Positions 6,425 to 14,022 are shown, numbered from the stretch's first letter. The stretch is 14,022 bases of DNA from JADLEX01 sp964586775 (GCA_964586775.1 CAZPJD010000036.1:1-14022); one strand, 5' to 3'. The notes: generated from the sequence alone by a model not told the origin. Numbers and translations: made by a program.

Positions 6425-9109
6425 ATGGATATTCGAAGGCTCGTGTCAGGTGTGTTGGGAATGGCTCTCCTCGTGTTCTGCGCCGTCGGATGCGGCTGCG
6501 GCGACGATGATGACGACAACGACTCGGCGTCTCCGACGGATGACGACGCCGACGATGACACGGGCGACGACGACACGGATGACGATAACGGCGACGACGA
6601 CACCTGGCCGCCGCTGCCCGACGACGACGCCGACGACGACACCGAGGAACCGTGGGACAACCTGTCCGACGAACTCGGTGCGGGCGAGATCCGCGCGGGA
6701 TTCATCGCTCAGGATGACGAGCTGATCGGCGGCCCGCGCGCGCGCGGCGAGATCGGCGACATCAAGCTCTACAACAGCGAGATCGAGGTCATCATCCGCT
6801 CGCCCGAACACCCCGGCGTGGGCTGGACGAAGGCCACGGGCCTCATCGCCGACGCCGACATCGCGCGTCCCGCCGGCGAGCCCGGTCAAGACGCGGTTTG
6901 GTCGCTCGAGCAACTCGTCGGATTCCTCCGCGCGTTTTCGGCGTCCGAGGTCGAGATCCTCGAAAACGGTCGCAACGGCCGCGTGGTGGTGCGTGCGAAG
7001 GGCAAGGACATCGGCATCGACATCGTGGATCTCGTCGCGCCGACATGGAACCACGACCTCGAAATCCAGAACGACTACATCCTCGAGCCCGATACCGACG
7101 TGCTGCGCATCGTCACGACCGTGACGAGCCTGAACGACAACGAGCGCACGGTCTTCATCGCCGACGCGCCGATGTGGGGCGACTACTGCCCGGTGTTCGC
7201 GCCGCGCGCGGGCTTCGAGACGGGCGAATTCGACCCGCTGGCGGCGGTGCGTTGGGTGGGCGGCATCTGCGATCCGTCGATGAACGTGTCGTACGCGCTC
7301 ATGACCACGAACGCCGAGCGCAAGTTCTTCGCGCCGTATCTGGATGACGAAGTTCTTCCTCTCATCCAGGGCGGGCAGGGTTTCGGCCCGACCGTGCACA
7401 CGCACACCTACGAGCGTCGATTCGTCGTCGGCAAGGGCGGCAGCGAGGCGTTCGAGGCCGAGCTGGCCGCACAGGACGGCGAGGAGACCTTCGGCACACT
7501 GCAGGGCGCGCTCGATTCGGCCAAGGCGGACGACGAGTTCGCCGACGTTCAGATCGTGGTGCAGGACGATGGACCCGATGGCACGAACTTCCGGTCGATC
7601 ATCAAACCCGATTCCACCGGCGCGTATTCGATCATGCTGCCCGAGGGCGACTACTCGCTGACGTTGCAGGGCGACGGTCGCGTCACGGGCGCGCCGGTCG
7701 ATGTCGAGGTGAACGCCGGGGAAACGACCACGCAGGATCTCGACGCGAATCCGCCCGGCAAACTCGAATTCACCGTCATCGACGGCGAGGACGACCCGGT
7801 GCCGTGCAAACTGACCTTCCAGCCGGGGTACGACGCGCCGGTCGGCGCGGGCGTGGCGCATCGCGTGTTCTCGATCAGCGGCACCGGCACGGCGAACGTG
7901 CTGCCCGGCGACTACACCGTGACGATCTCGCGCGGCTACGAGTACGAGATCGACGTTCACAACGTGACGATCGAGGCGGGCGAGACGGCGGTGCTCAATG
8001 GCACGATCGAGCGCGTTGTCGATTCGACGGGCTGGATGTCCGGCGACTTCCACATCCATACCGAATACTCCATCGACTCGCAGGCCCCCGCGGCGGTGCG
8101 CGTGCACGAATTCGCGGCGGAGTGTTTGGAGATGCCCGTCGTCACCGATCACGACTATCGGCCGGACTACGCGCCGATCGTCGCCGCGCTCGATGCCGGA
8201 GCGTTCACGCAGCCCATTCGCGGCTCCGAGGTGAGCCCCGTGTTCGGCCACTTCAACACCTGGCCGCTCGACGCGCGTCCCGACAAGCCCGACTACTACG
8301 GCGTGCCGATGGTGGAATACGCCGACGGCGTCATCGTCCAGCGCTACCAGTTCCCCGACATGTGGGACATCGTGCGCAGCGAGTTCGGCGCCGACATCGT
8401 GCAGATCAACCACCCGCGCGACGGAAGCGGCTGGTTCACGTGGGTCGAATACGACCCCTTGATCGGCGTATCTTCGGCGCATCCCAACCGGTGGCGCGAC
8501 GACTTCCAGGCGATCGAGGTCTTCAACTCGGGCCAGACCGATCACGGCACCCTGGACGACTGGTTCAGCTTCCTCGATCAGGGTTACGCGTACACGATGA
8601 CGGGCAACTCGGACACGCACAGCGTGGGCGACACGCCGGGCAATCCCCGCAACGTCTTCGCCATGCCGGACGACGATCCCGCCACCGCCGATCCCGAGGA
8701 CATGGTGGATTCGATCCAGTCGCAAAAGAACTTCGTCAGCAACGGCCCGTTCGTCACGTTCGAGCTCGACGGCGTGGGCCTTGGCGAGTTGGTGACCGAC
8801 GAGGACGGTACGGTGGATCTGCAGATCAAGGTTCAGGCGCCATCGTGGGTACGTGTGAACTACCTGCGGGTGTACTCGAACCACCAGTCGATCGTGCACG
8901 AAGAGGCGATCGGCGAGACGACCGACGTGGTGCGTTTTGACGACGCGGTTTCGCTGGCGTGCGCCGAGGACGCGTATTTCGTGGTCGAGGTGGGCCACGA
9001 CTCCGCGACGCTGCGCCCGGTCGTCAGCGACACGGTCTTCGCGATCACGAATCCGATCTACGTGGACGCCGACGGCAACGACGAATTCGACCCGCCCGGC
9101 CTGCTCTGA
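6425..9109 (+). CDS. Secreted lipoprotein with C-terminal PHP metallohydrolase domain (CehA/McbA type)
   Basis: This 894-residue protein begins with a basic n-region and hydrophobic helix ending in AVGC, with C23 the likely lipidated cysteine. Residues 27-72 are an aspartate-rich linker. Residues about 85-345 form a domain I do not recognise. Two beta-sandwich repeats resembling carboxypeptidase-regulatory/transthyretin-like folds follow (about 375-440 and 445-530; for example GAYSIMLPEGDYSLTL and ANVLPGDYTVTI). The PHP domain starts at WMSGDFHIHTEYS (537-549) and carries the expected metal ligands: H543, H545, D575-H576-D577, E602 in SEVSP, H609, H663 in NHPR, and D730/H732 in GNSDTH. PHP proteins hydrolyse phosphoesters, and CehA/McbA relatives hydrolyse other esters or carbamates, so the substrate is open. 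The YVDADGNDEFDPPG tail (879-892) could bind calcium. The protein is probably anchored on the envelope and exposed outside the cytoplasm. The last 52 bases overlap the convergent membrane-protein gene. Confidence 0.9.
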   Translation: MDIRRLVSGVLGMALLVFCAVGCGCGDDDDDNDSASPTDDDADDDTGDDDTDDDNGDDDTWPPLPDDDADDDTEEPWDNLSDELGAGEIRAGFIAQDDELIGGPRARGEIGDIKLYNSEIEVIIRSPEHPGVGWTKATGLIADADIARPAGEPGQDAVWSLEQLVGFLRAFSASEVEILENGRNGRVVVRAKGKDIGIDIVDLVAPTWNHDLEIQNDYILEPDTDVLRIVTTVTSLNDNERTVFIADAPMWGDYCPVFAPRAGFETGEFDPLAAVRWVGGICDPSMNVSYALMTTNAERKFFAPYLDDEVLPLIQGGQGFGPTVHTHTYERRFVVGKGGSEAFEAELAAQDGEETFGTLQGALDSAKADDEFADVQIVVQDDGPDGTNFRSIIKPDSTGAYSIMLPEGDYSLTLQGDGRVTGAPVDVEVNAGETTTQDLDANPPGKLEFTVIDGEDDPVPCKLTFQPGYDAPVGAGVAHRVFSISGTGTANVLPGDYTVTISRGYEYEIDVHNVTIEAGETAVLNGTIERVVDSTGWMSGDFHIHTEYSIDSQAPAAVRVHEFAAECLEMPVVTDHDYRPDYAPIVAALDAGAFTQPIRGSEVSPVFGHFNTWPLDARPDKPDYYGVPMVEYADGVIVQRYQFPDMWDIVRSEFGADIVQINHPRDGSGWFTWVEYDPLIGVSSAHPNRWRDDFQAIEVFNSGQTDHGTLDDWFSFLDQGYAYTMTGNSDTHSVGDTPGNPRNVFAMPDDDPATADPEDMVDSIQSQKNFVSNGPFVTFELDGVGLGELVTDEDGTVDLQIKVQAPSWVRVNYLRVYSNHQSIVHEEAIGETTDVVRFDDAVSLACAEDAYFVVEVGHDSATLRPVVSDTVFAITNPIYVDADGNDEFDPPGLL
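6503..6640 (+). repeat. GAY-rich low-complexity tract encoding an aspartate-rich linker
   Basis: Codons for residues 27-72 of the lipoprotein are mostly GAC or GAT, interrupted by Thr, Gly, Ala, Asn and a short WPPLP segment. The tract starts three codons after the lipobox cysteine C23. It mixes GAC and GAT, so it is not a perfect microsatellite. It probably acts as a flexible, strongly acidic spacer holding the folded domains off the membrane; metal binding is possible but not shown. Confidence 0.9.
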
Positions 9110-10905
9110 CTTTCCGACGCCGTCGGTTCCAGCCGGCGGTGGTTCGCCCATCCCGCATAAAGCGAGCCCGCGACGAGCGCGGCGAACACGCATAACGAGA
9201 CGCGGTTCGCCGCGTTTCGCATTGGCGTCGACGCGAACTCGATCTCGATCTCGTGCCGCCCCTCGGGAACAGGAACCACGATCGCACCGTGCCGATTGTC
9301 GATCAGCGTCGCGGCCTCTTCGCCGTCGATTCGCGCCGTCCATCCGGGAAACGCGAACTGGTTGAACAGCAGGTGCGACGCCGAGACGGTGGAGACATCG
9401 AAGCGATAGCGGTTCGGCCCGAGTTTCACGGGGGCGGGCTCCTCGCCCGTTTCGAGCACCCACGCGAGCGCGTCCGCCGGCGCGGTCGGCTTCTCGTTCA
9501 CCGTGCGCGGCAGGTAGTCGTCGCGGCTGGTGCCGGTATCGCCCGAGGAAACCACGCGGCCAAGCGTGAGGCGCGGGCGCATGTCGTCATACTCGGACGC
9601 ATCCAATTTGCCGAGATCCTCGATCTTCACCGGCACGCTGTATCGCGCCCCATGATGCCACATGGCCGCGCGCGGCCGGGCCCACGATCCGTAGGCGACC
9701 ACGCACGCCGCCACCGCGACGAACGAGACGATCCACGCGGCCCGGGGCGAACGCCACGGAATCGCGTCGATCGCGTACGCGGCGGCGAGGCTCGATCCGA
9801 ACGCCGCGAGCGTCAAGAATCGCCACGGAAACTGCACGAAGGCGAGCAGGGAAATGTTGTGCCAGATGTGGACGGACGCGGGCGTCGTCATGAACGCGGC
9901 GGCCACGAAGACCGTCGCGGCGGCGAAGACCGGCCACGCGGTGTGCGACCGATCCGCCCGCCAGCGTTTTCGCGTCAGGTGCAGCAGCGCGAAGGTGGCC
10001 GCGATGCCCGCCCAGTGGACGAGGCCGATCTGAAACGACATGCGGTCGTCGGCGATTCCGGGGCGGCTGCCGCCGAATCCCCACGCCGACCAGACGAGCT
10101 GGGTCGTGTACACGAAGTGATGACCGAACTGGAAGAATTCTTCAGTCAGGCTCTCGCGCGCGAAGACGAGGTCCTTTTCCACAAACGCGGGCAGCCAGAA
10201 AAACGCCGACACGCAAAGGCCGGTCGTCACGACGAGCGCCGAAAGCGCGAGCCCCTTGGCGGATCGCGCGCGATACGCCTCAAACGCACACCACGCGCAG
10301 ACGACGGGTAGCGCGAGCATCGCGGTGATGTTGTGCGTGAGCGGAAGCGCGGCGACGGCGAGGGCGCCCACGAGGAATCGCGAAGCGCCGGGCTTCGCGA
10401 CACAGCCCGCGCAGCCCCAGATCGCGAGCGGAATCCAGACAAACGCGACGTGCTCGCCCAGCGCGTGGCGCACGTTCATGTCCACCAGATGGTACGGCGC
10501 GAGCAGATACAACACGCCCGACGCGACCGACGCGGCACGCGAGAGGAAGTCGCGGGCGAGCAGATACATCGCGAGCGCGGCGGCCAGCCACGTCGCGAAG
10601 AGCGTGCATTGCAGCGCGCGGGCGACATCGGCCCCGGCGAGCAGAAACAATTGGGCGACGTAGTACGGCAGCGGTCCGTAGAAGTGAAAGATCGGCGAAC
10701 CGTAGCCGTGGTAGTAGTGCGGCACCCAGCGCAAAAAGAGATCACCCGACCGGATTGCCGCGTCGAAGACGAGCAACCGGGCCGCGTCGATGTCCGCGGA
10801 GTGACCATAAACGAGATACGGGCCGAACATCGACGCGCCGAGCGCCGCCGCCACCGCGACGACAACGAGCCAGGACCATCGCTCGATGCGCGAATCCGCG
10901 GACAC
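9058..10905 (-). CDS. Polytopic GT-C-like membrane protein (6-pyruvoyl-tetrahydropterin-synthase-related family)
   Basis: This 615-residue integral membrane protein has a first helix at about 11-30, then a large loop with D38/D40, HYYHGYGSPIFHFYGPLPYY (63-82) and a series of hydrophobic segments up to about residue 405. A soluble region (about 406-565) follows, then a last helix (about 567-585). The HGYGSP...YGPLPYY signature and the acidic first loop fit the family named 6-pyruvoyl-tetrahydropterin-synthase-related, whose fold resembles GT-C lipid-linked glycosyltransferases; a pterin role is not implied. The C-terminal FAFPGWTARIDG...VPEGRHEIEIEF part resembles the extracytoplasmic beta domain of YfhO-like proteins. 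The start is a GTG preceded by GGAG with five-base spacing. The last 17 codons overlap the lipoprotein gene on the other strand. A role in cell-surface glycan or lipid modification is an inference from the fold. Confidence 0.85.
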   Translation of the reverse strand: MSADSRIERWSWLVVVAVAAALGASMFGPYLVYGHSADIDAARLLVFDAAIRSGDLFLRWVPHYYHGYGSPIFHFYGPLPYYVAQLFLLAGADVARALQCTLFATWLAAALAMYLLARDFLSRAASVASGVLYLLAPYHLVDMNVRHALGEHVAFVWIPLAIWGCAGCVAKPGASRFLVGALAVAALPLTHNITAMLALPVVCAWCAFEAYRARSAKGLALSALVVTTGLCVSAFFWLPAFVEKDLVFARESLTEEFFQFGHHFVYTTQLVWSAWGFGGSRPGIADDRMSFQIGLVHWAGIAATFALLHLTRKRWRADRSHTAWPVFAAATVFVAAAFMTTPASVHIWHNISLLAFVQFPWRFLTLAAFGSSLAAAYAIDAIPWRSPRAAWIVSFVAVAACVVAYGSWARPRAAMWHHGARYSVPVKIEDLGKLDASEYDDMRPRLTLGRVVSSGDTGTSRDDYLPRTVNEKPTAPADALAWVLETGEEPAPVKLGPNRYRFDVSTVSASHLLFNQFAFPGWTARIDGEEAATLIDNRHGAIVVPVPEGRHEIEIEFASTPMRNAANRVSLCVFAALVAGSLYAGWANHRRLEPTASESQSRPGGSNSSLPSAST

Positions 10906-10910
10906 CTTCT

Positions 10911-10914
10911 CTCC
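10911..10914 (-). promoter_or_regulatory. Ribosome binding site supporting a GTG start
   Basis: On the minus strand GGAG stands five bases before GTG (10905-10903). The nearby ATG at 10916 is in another frame. This site decides the start of the membrane-protein gene. Confidence 0.6.
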
Positions 10915-10980
10915 ATCGTGGAAATCGGACGATTCATCATATCGGCGCCCGCATCGCCGCGTCCACCGCGCGCGCCTGTT

Positions 10981-10998
10981 GCGTCACCGTCCCGTCAC
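10981..10998 (+). promoter_or_regulatory. Candidate PhoB-type direct repeat upstream of the PhoR-like kinase
   Basis: GCGTCAC (10981-10987), a four-base spacer and CCGTCAC (10992-10998) give two near-identical heptamers at 11-base period. This matches the sequence and spacing of the repeat at 6322-6339 read on its other strand. It lies 76-93 bases before the kinase ATG at 11074 and also upstream of the divergent membrane-protein gene. No convincing -10 hexamer could be assigned. The function is inferred from layout only. Confidence 0.4.
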
Positions 10999-11073
10999 GC
11001 GGCTTGACGAGGATGCCGCGAAGTGAAATCACCGTGACGAATCGCGGCGCAGCCATCGCGCCTGGGTGGGTCC

Positions 11074-12837
11074 ATGAAGCTCGGCATTCGCGGCAAACTC
11101 TTTCTCGTTTCGATCGCCCTCATGATCGTCGTCGGCGCCGCAAGCACGTGGATCCTCGAGGTCAAGGCGCGCGAAGCGCTCGTCGGCCAGATCGGAATCC
11201 AGCTCACGCACCTCGCCGACACGTGCGTGTACGCCGTGGAGCACATGGCCGACACGGTCGATATGGCGACGGCCGATGACCTTGCTGATCGATTGGGAGA
11301 AAAGACCGGCACGCGGGTGACGATTATCGATGCGAAAGGTGTCGTGCTCGGCGATTCGTCGGTGGCGCTCGCCGAGATTCCCTCGGTGGAAAACCACGCG
11401 ACACGCCCCGAGGTCCACGAGGCGCTCGTCGGACATTCGGGTACGTCGCGGCGCTACAGCACGACGGTCAAGGAACCGTTTTTGTATGTGGCGCTGCCAT
11501 GGAAGGCCAGCGACCAGTCGGGGGCAGTGCGTCTCGCCATGCCGCTCACGCACGTCCAGGCCGAAATCGCATCGTTTCGCCAGCTCATCGTCGCGGCCGC
11601 GATCGTCGGTCTGGTCGTGGCGATCGTCATGAGCGGTCTCGCTTCGCACTGGGTCTCGCGTTCGCTGCGCGATCTGGCGCGGCTCGTCGAAGAGCGCTCG
11701 TCCGGGCAGTCGAACCACAGGATCGACATCGCCGCGGACGACGAGGTCGGTCGACTGGCCGCGAATTTCAACGATCTGATTGGTCGCTACGAACGCACGA
11801 CGCTGGAACAGGTCCACGAGCGCGAGCGGATCGAGTCGCTGCTGGAGAGCATGACCGAGGCGGTGCTGGCGCTCGACGACCAGAAGCGCGTGACGCTCGC
11901 GAACCGCGCCGCGCTCGCCCTGCTCGGCCTCGACGCCGCGCCCATCGGGCGCGCCCTGGCCGAAATCGTGCGAGTGCCGGCGCTGCTCGATCTGGTCAAC
12001 GCGGGCCGCCCCGAGGTGCTCGAAGCCGAGTTTCAGCTTCACGCCGCGTCGCCGCGCCGACTTCTCGCGAGGGTATCGCGGCTCAAGTCGGGAACGGGCG
12101 TCGTGGTGGTGCTGCACGACGTGACCGAGCTGCGCCGCCTTGAACAAGTCCGCATGGACTTCATCTCGAATCTCTCGCACGAGCTTCGCACGCCGCTGGG
12201 CGTCATCAAGGCCAACGCCGAGACGCTGGCCGACGGCGCGCTCGAAGACACGACGCACGCGCGCGTTTTCGTCGAGGCCATCGCACGGCAAGCGGATCGT
12301 CTCCACGCGCTCGTGCGCGATGTGCTCGAACTCGCGCGGATGGAAGAGCTGTCCACAAGCCTCGAAATCGCGCCCGTCCGCGTTCAGAGCGCCGCGAGCA
12401 ACGTGGTCGAACAACTGCTCGACGCGGCGGTCGCGAGGAATATCGGACTCGAGGCGTCGGTCCCCGAAAATCTGTTCGTCCGCGGCAACTCGCGCACCCT
12501 GGAACAGGCGCTCTTCAATCTCGTCGACAACGCCATCAAGTACGGTGATCAGGGCGGGCGCGTTCGCATCCGCGCGGCACGGGCGGGGGAGTCCGTGCGC
12601 ATCGAGGTCGAGGACGACGGCCAAGGCATCGAATCGCGCCACCACGAGCGGATCTTCGAGCGGTTTTACCGGGTCGATACGGGCCGCTCGCGCGATTTGG
12701 GCGGCACGGGGCTGGGGCTCGCCGTGGTGAAGAGCGCCGCCGAGGCGATGCGCGGGCGCGTCGGTTATACGTCGGTCGAGCCGCACGGCTCGCGGTTCTG
12801 GATGGAGATCCCGGCGTCAGATCCCGATCGCGTTTAG
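11074..12837 (+). CDS. PhoR-like membrane sensor histidine kinase
   Basis: The 587-residue protein has a first membrane helix (about 8-28), an extracytoplasmic sensor region (about 29-168) and a second helix (about 170-190). A HAMP linker (about 191-243) and a PAS domain (about 252-355, ending VVVVLHDVTELRRLEQVR) follow. HisKA carries H369 in NLSHELRTPLG, and the ATPase shows N box FNLVDNAIKY (481-490), G1 DDGQGI (514-519), F box IFERFYRV (527-534) and G2 GGTGLGLAVV (543-552). This domain order and the PAS-to-HisKA junction are typical of PhoR, the phosphate-sensing kinase that phosphorylates PhoB, although an extracytoplasmic sensor domain is present in only some PhoR lineages. The tail-to-tail phosphate transporter gene supports a phosphate role. 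No response regulator gene is adjacent, so its partner lies elsewhere. The gene end overlaps the transporter gene by 21 bases. Kinase identity is firm; the signal is inferred. Confidence 0.88.
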   Translation: MKLGIRGKLFLVSIALMIVVGAASTWILEVKAREALVGQIGIQLTHLADTCVYAVEHMADTVDMATADDLADRLGEKTGTRVTIIDAKGVVLGDSSVALAEIPSVENHATRPEVHEALVGHSGTSRRYSTTVKEPFLYVALPWKASDQSGAVRLAMPLTHVQAEIASFRQLIVAAAIVGLVVAIVMSGLASHWVSRSLRDLARLVEERSSGQSNHRIDIAADDEVGRLAANFNDLIGRYERTTLEQVHERERIESLLESMTEAVLALDDQKRVTLANRAALALLGLDAAPIGRALAEIVRVPALLDLVNAGRPEVLEAEFQLHAASPRRLLARVSRLKSGTGVVVVLHDVTELRRLEQVRMDFISNLSHELRTPLGVIKANAETLADGALEDTTHARVFVEAIARQADRLHALVRDVLELARMEELSTSLEIAPVRVQSAASNVVEQLLDAAVARNIGLEASVPENLFVRGNSRTLEQALFNLVDNAIKYGDQGGRVRIRAARAGESVRIEVEDDGQGIESRHHERIFERFYRVDTGRSRDLGGTGLGLAVVKSAAEAMRGRVGYTSVEPHGSRFWMEIPASDPDRV

Positions 12838-13809
12838 CACCCAGTAGGTCGCCGCGCCGACCGCCGCCGAAACGGGGATCGTCAGCACCCACGCCCACAC
12901 GATGTGCGTGAACACGCCCCAGCGTACCGCGCCGACATTGGACACCACACCGACGCCCGCGATGGCGCCCGTGATGGTGTGCGTGGTGCTGACGGGGATG
13001 CCGAGCAGGGACGCGGAGATGATCGTCAGACCACCCGCCGTCTCCGCCGCGAATCCCCCCACGGGGCGCAGCTTCGTCAGCTTCGTGCCCATCGTCTGGA
13101 TTACGCGCCAACCACCCGCCAGCGTGCCCAGCGCGATCGTGGCGTGACAAAGAAGGATGATCGACCACGGCACGTGAAAGGTGTCGCCGAGCAATCCTTG
13201 CGAAAATAGCAGGACCGCGATGATACCCATCGTCTTTTGCGCGTCGTTGGCCCCATGGCTGAGCGAGAACACCGCGGCGGACAGAAGCTGGGCCTTCCCG
13301 AAAATCTTCTCGACCCTCGCCTTCGAATAACCGCGCAGAAGCCAATGCATGCCGATCATGAACAGGATGCCGAGCGCGACTCCGAGCAGCGGCGACGCCA
13401 CGATGAAGATGCCGACCTTGATGATGCCCTTCATGATGAGCACGTCGGTGCCGCCGCGCATCACGGCCGCGCCGGCGAGGCCGCCGATGAGCGAATGGGA
13501 AACGCTGATCGGCAGGCCGAAGTGCGTACAGATGAACGCCCATCCGCTCGCGCCGATGAGGGCGCCGAGGATCAGAGTCGGCGTAATGATCGACGGATCG
13601 ACGACGCCCTTGCCGATGGTCGTCGCAACGTGAACGCCAAAGAAAAACGCGGCGAGAAAGTTGAAGAGCGCGGCCCACGCGACCGCGAGGCCCGGTGGCA
13701 ATACGCGCGTCGACACGACCGTGGCGATCGAGTTCGCCGCGTCGTTCATGCCGTTCACGAAGTCGAAGAACAGCGCAATCGCGATGGTCGTGAGAATCAG
13801 CGGTGTCAT
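12817..13809 (-). CDS. pit: PiT-family inorganic phosphate transporter
   Basis: This 330-residue integral membrane protein belongs to the PiT family, which moves phosphate into the cell with a cation. The family's internal duplication is clear: GMNDAANS (20-27) and GANDAQKT (186-193) are the two signature loops, and LPISVSHSLIGG (99-110) and IPVSTTHTITGA (271-282) are the matching second motifs. About ten hydrophobic segments are visible. The length fits the short bacterial/archaeal form, which lacks the large central loop of E. coli PitA. Its ATG lies seven bases after the stop of the DUF47 gene on the same strand, the usual order for this pair. The 3' end overlaps the PhoR-like kinase gene by 21 bases. 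Phosphate is the most likely substrate; relatives can also carry sulfate, which cannot be excluded here. Confidence 0.93.
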   Translation of the reverse strand: MTPLILTTIAIALFFDFVNGMNDAANSIATVVSTRVLPPGLAVAWAALFNFLAAFFFGVHVATTIGKGVVDPSIITPTLILGALIGASGWAFICTHFGLPISVSHSLIGGLAGAAVMRGGTDVLIMKGIIKVGIFIVASPLLGVALGILFMIGMHWLLRGYSKARVEKIFGKAQLLSAAVFSLSHGANDAQKTMGIIAVLLFSQGLLGDTFHVPWSIILLCHATIALGTLAGGWRVIQTMGTKLTKLRPVGGFAAETAGGLTIISASLLGIPVSTTHTITGAIAGVGVVSNVGAVRWGVFTHIVWAWVLTIPVSAAVGAATYWVLNAIGI

Positions 13810-13816
13810 GCGCGAC

Positions 13817-14022
13817 TCACGATTCGTGTTCGATGATGATGCCCTCGACCACCTGCGCCACGTCCTCGCAGCAGTCGATGGCCGTTTCCAGAATCTCGTA
13901 GAGATCCTTGATCTTCATGACCTGCAGCGGATCGCCGCCGTTCTCGAAGAGCGCCGCGATACCCTTACGGTGCAGCTTGTCGCCCTCGTTTTCGAGGCGG
14001 TTGATCTCCTTGACGTGGTCGT
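13817..14022 (-). CDS. DUF47 family PhoU-like accessory protein (partial, 5' end off window)
   Basis: The minus strand encodes the last 67 residues of a protein whose start lies beyond the right edge. The visible part reads DHVKEINRLENEGDKLHRKG, then a helix with DLYEILETAIDCCEDVAQVVEGI, ending IEHES. The ENEGD motif and the helical LYEILETAID...C.DVA pattern are typical of the C-terminal part of DUF47 proteins, all-helical relatives of PhoU. These are usually encoded directly upstream of PiT transporters and are thought to modulate them. The seven-base gap to the transporter start supports cotranscription. This frame has no stop before the window edge. Confidence 0.9.
   Translation of the reverse strand, partial: DHVKEINRLENEGDKLHRKGIAALFENGGDPLQVMKIKDLYEILETAIDCCEDVAQVVEGIIIEHES

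Noticed and set aside
6446..9463. A 1005-codon open frame on the minus strand opposite the lipoprotein gene
   Set aside because: It is rich in Arg, His, Val and Asp with no domain pattern, and mirrors the codon bias of the clearly real PHP lipoprotein; long antisense frames are expected in GC-rich genes.
11004..11032. TTGACG upstream of the PhoR-like kinase as a promoter -35
   Set aside because: No acceptable -10 hexamer lies at 16-18 bases.
11029..12786. A 585-codon open frame on the minus strand opposite the PhoR-like kinase
   Set aside because: No recognisable domains; it is a shadow of a gene with all kinase boxes in order.
1..14022. CRISPR array, prophage, insertion sequence, defence island, tRNA or rRNA
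   Set aside because: No spaced repeats, transposase or recombinase motifs, phage proteins, or tRNA-like cloverleaf sequence were seen; codon use looks uniform across the window.

Overview
This window comes from a GC-rich, Gram-negative bacterial chromosome. Two features point to a double-membrane cell: a lipoprotein signal and a twin-arginine (Tat) signal for extracytoplasmic proteins. The number of sensory and signalling genes, and a secreted lipoprotein with a long aspartate-rich linker after the lipobox, recall Deltaproteobacteria/Myxococcota-like or related uncultured lineages. That placement is an inference; nothing here (no rRNA, no ribosomal protein) fixes the taxonomy. No tRNA, rRNA, insertion sequence, phage gene or CRISPR array is visible. 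The window looks like ordinary chromosome and is densely coding, with no gap over 300 bases.

Left part (1-4117), signalling. A response regulator fused to a SpoIIE/RsbU-type PP2C phosphatase (minus strand, 3' end cut by the window edge) is divergent from an HDOD-domain gene. A soluble hybrid-like histidine kinase with a degenerate receiver-like tail follows on the plus strand. A short tandem heptamer repeat lies between the HDOD and kinase genes.

Middle (4131-10905), envelope and redox. A minus-strand two-gene operon encodes a small Tat-signal subunit related to gluconate 2-dehydrogenase subunit 3 and an FAD-dependent GMC oxidoreductase; their stop and start codons overlap as ATGA. The GMC protein carries a ferredoxin-spaced four-cysteine motif. 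Divergent from it is a large lipoprotein with a C-terminal PHP metallohydrolase domain (CehA/McbA type). Its 3' end overlaps a convergent gene for a polytopic GT-C-like membrane protein of the 6-pyruvoyl-tetrahydropterin-synthase-related family.

Right part (11074-14022), phosphate. A PhoR-like membrane histidine kinase converges on and slightly overlaps a minus-strand operon of a DUF47 (PhoU-like) accessory protein, entered from the right edge, and a PiT-family phosphate transporter.

Two intergenic regions contain GCGTCAC-type heptamers repeated at 11-base spacing, the layout of PhoB/OmpR-family operators. One lies before the PHP lipoprotein and GMC operon, the other before the PhoR-like kinase. 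Together with the transporter pair and the phosphoesterase-fold lipoprotein, this suggests a local phosphate-responsive group, which is a hypothesis. All three convergent gene pairs have almost no space between them (one 13-base gap, two overlaps).
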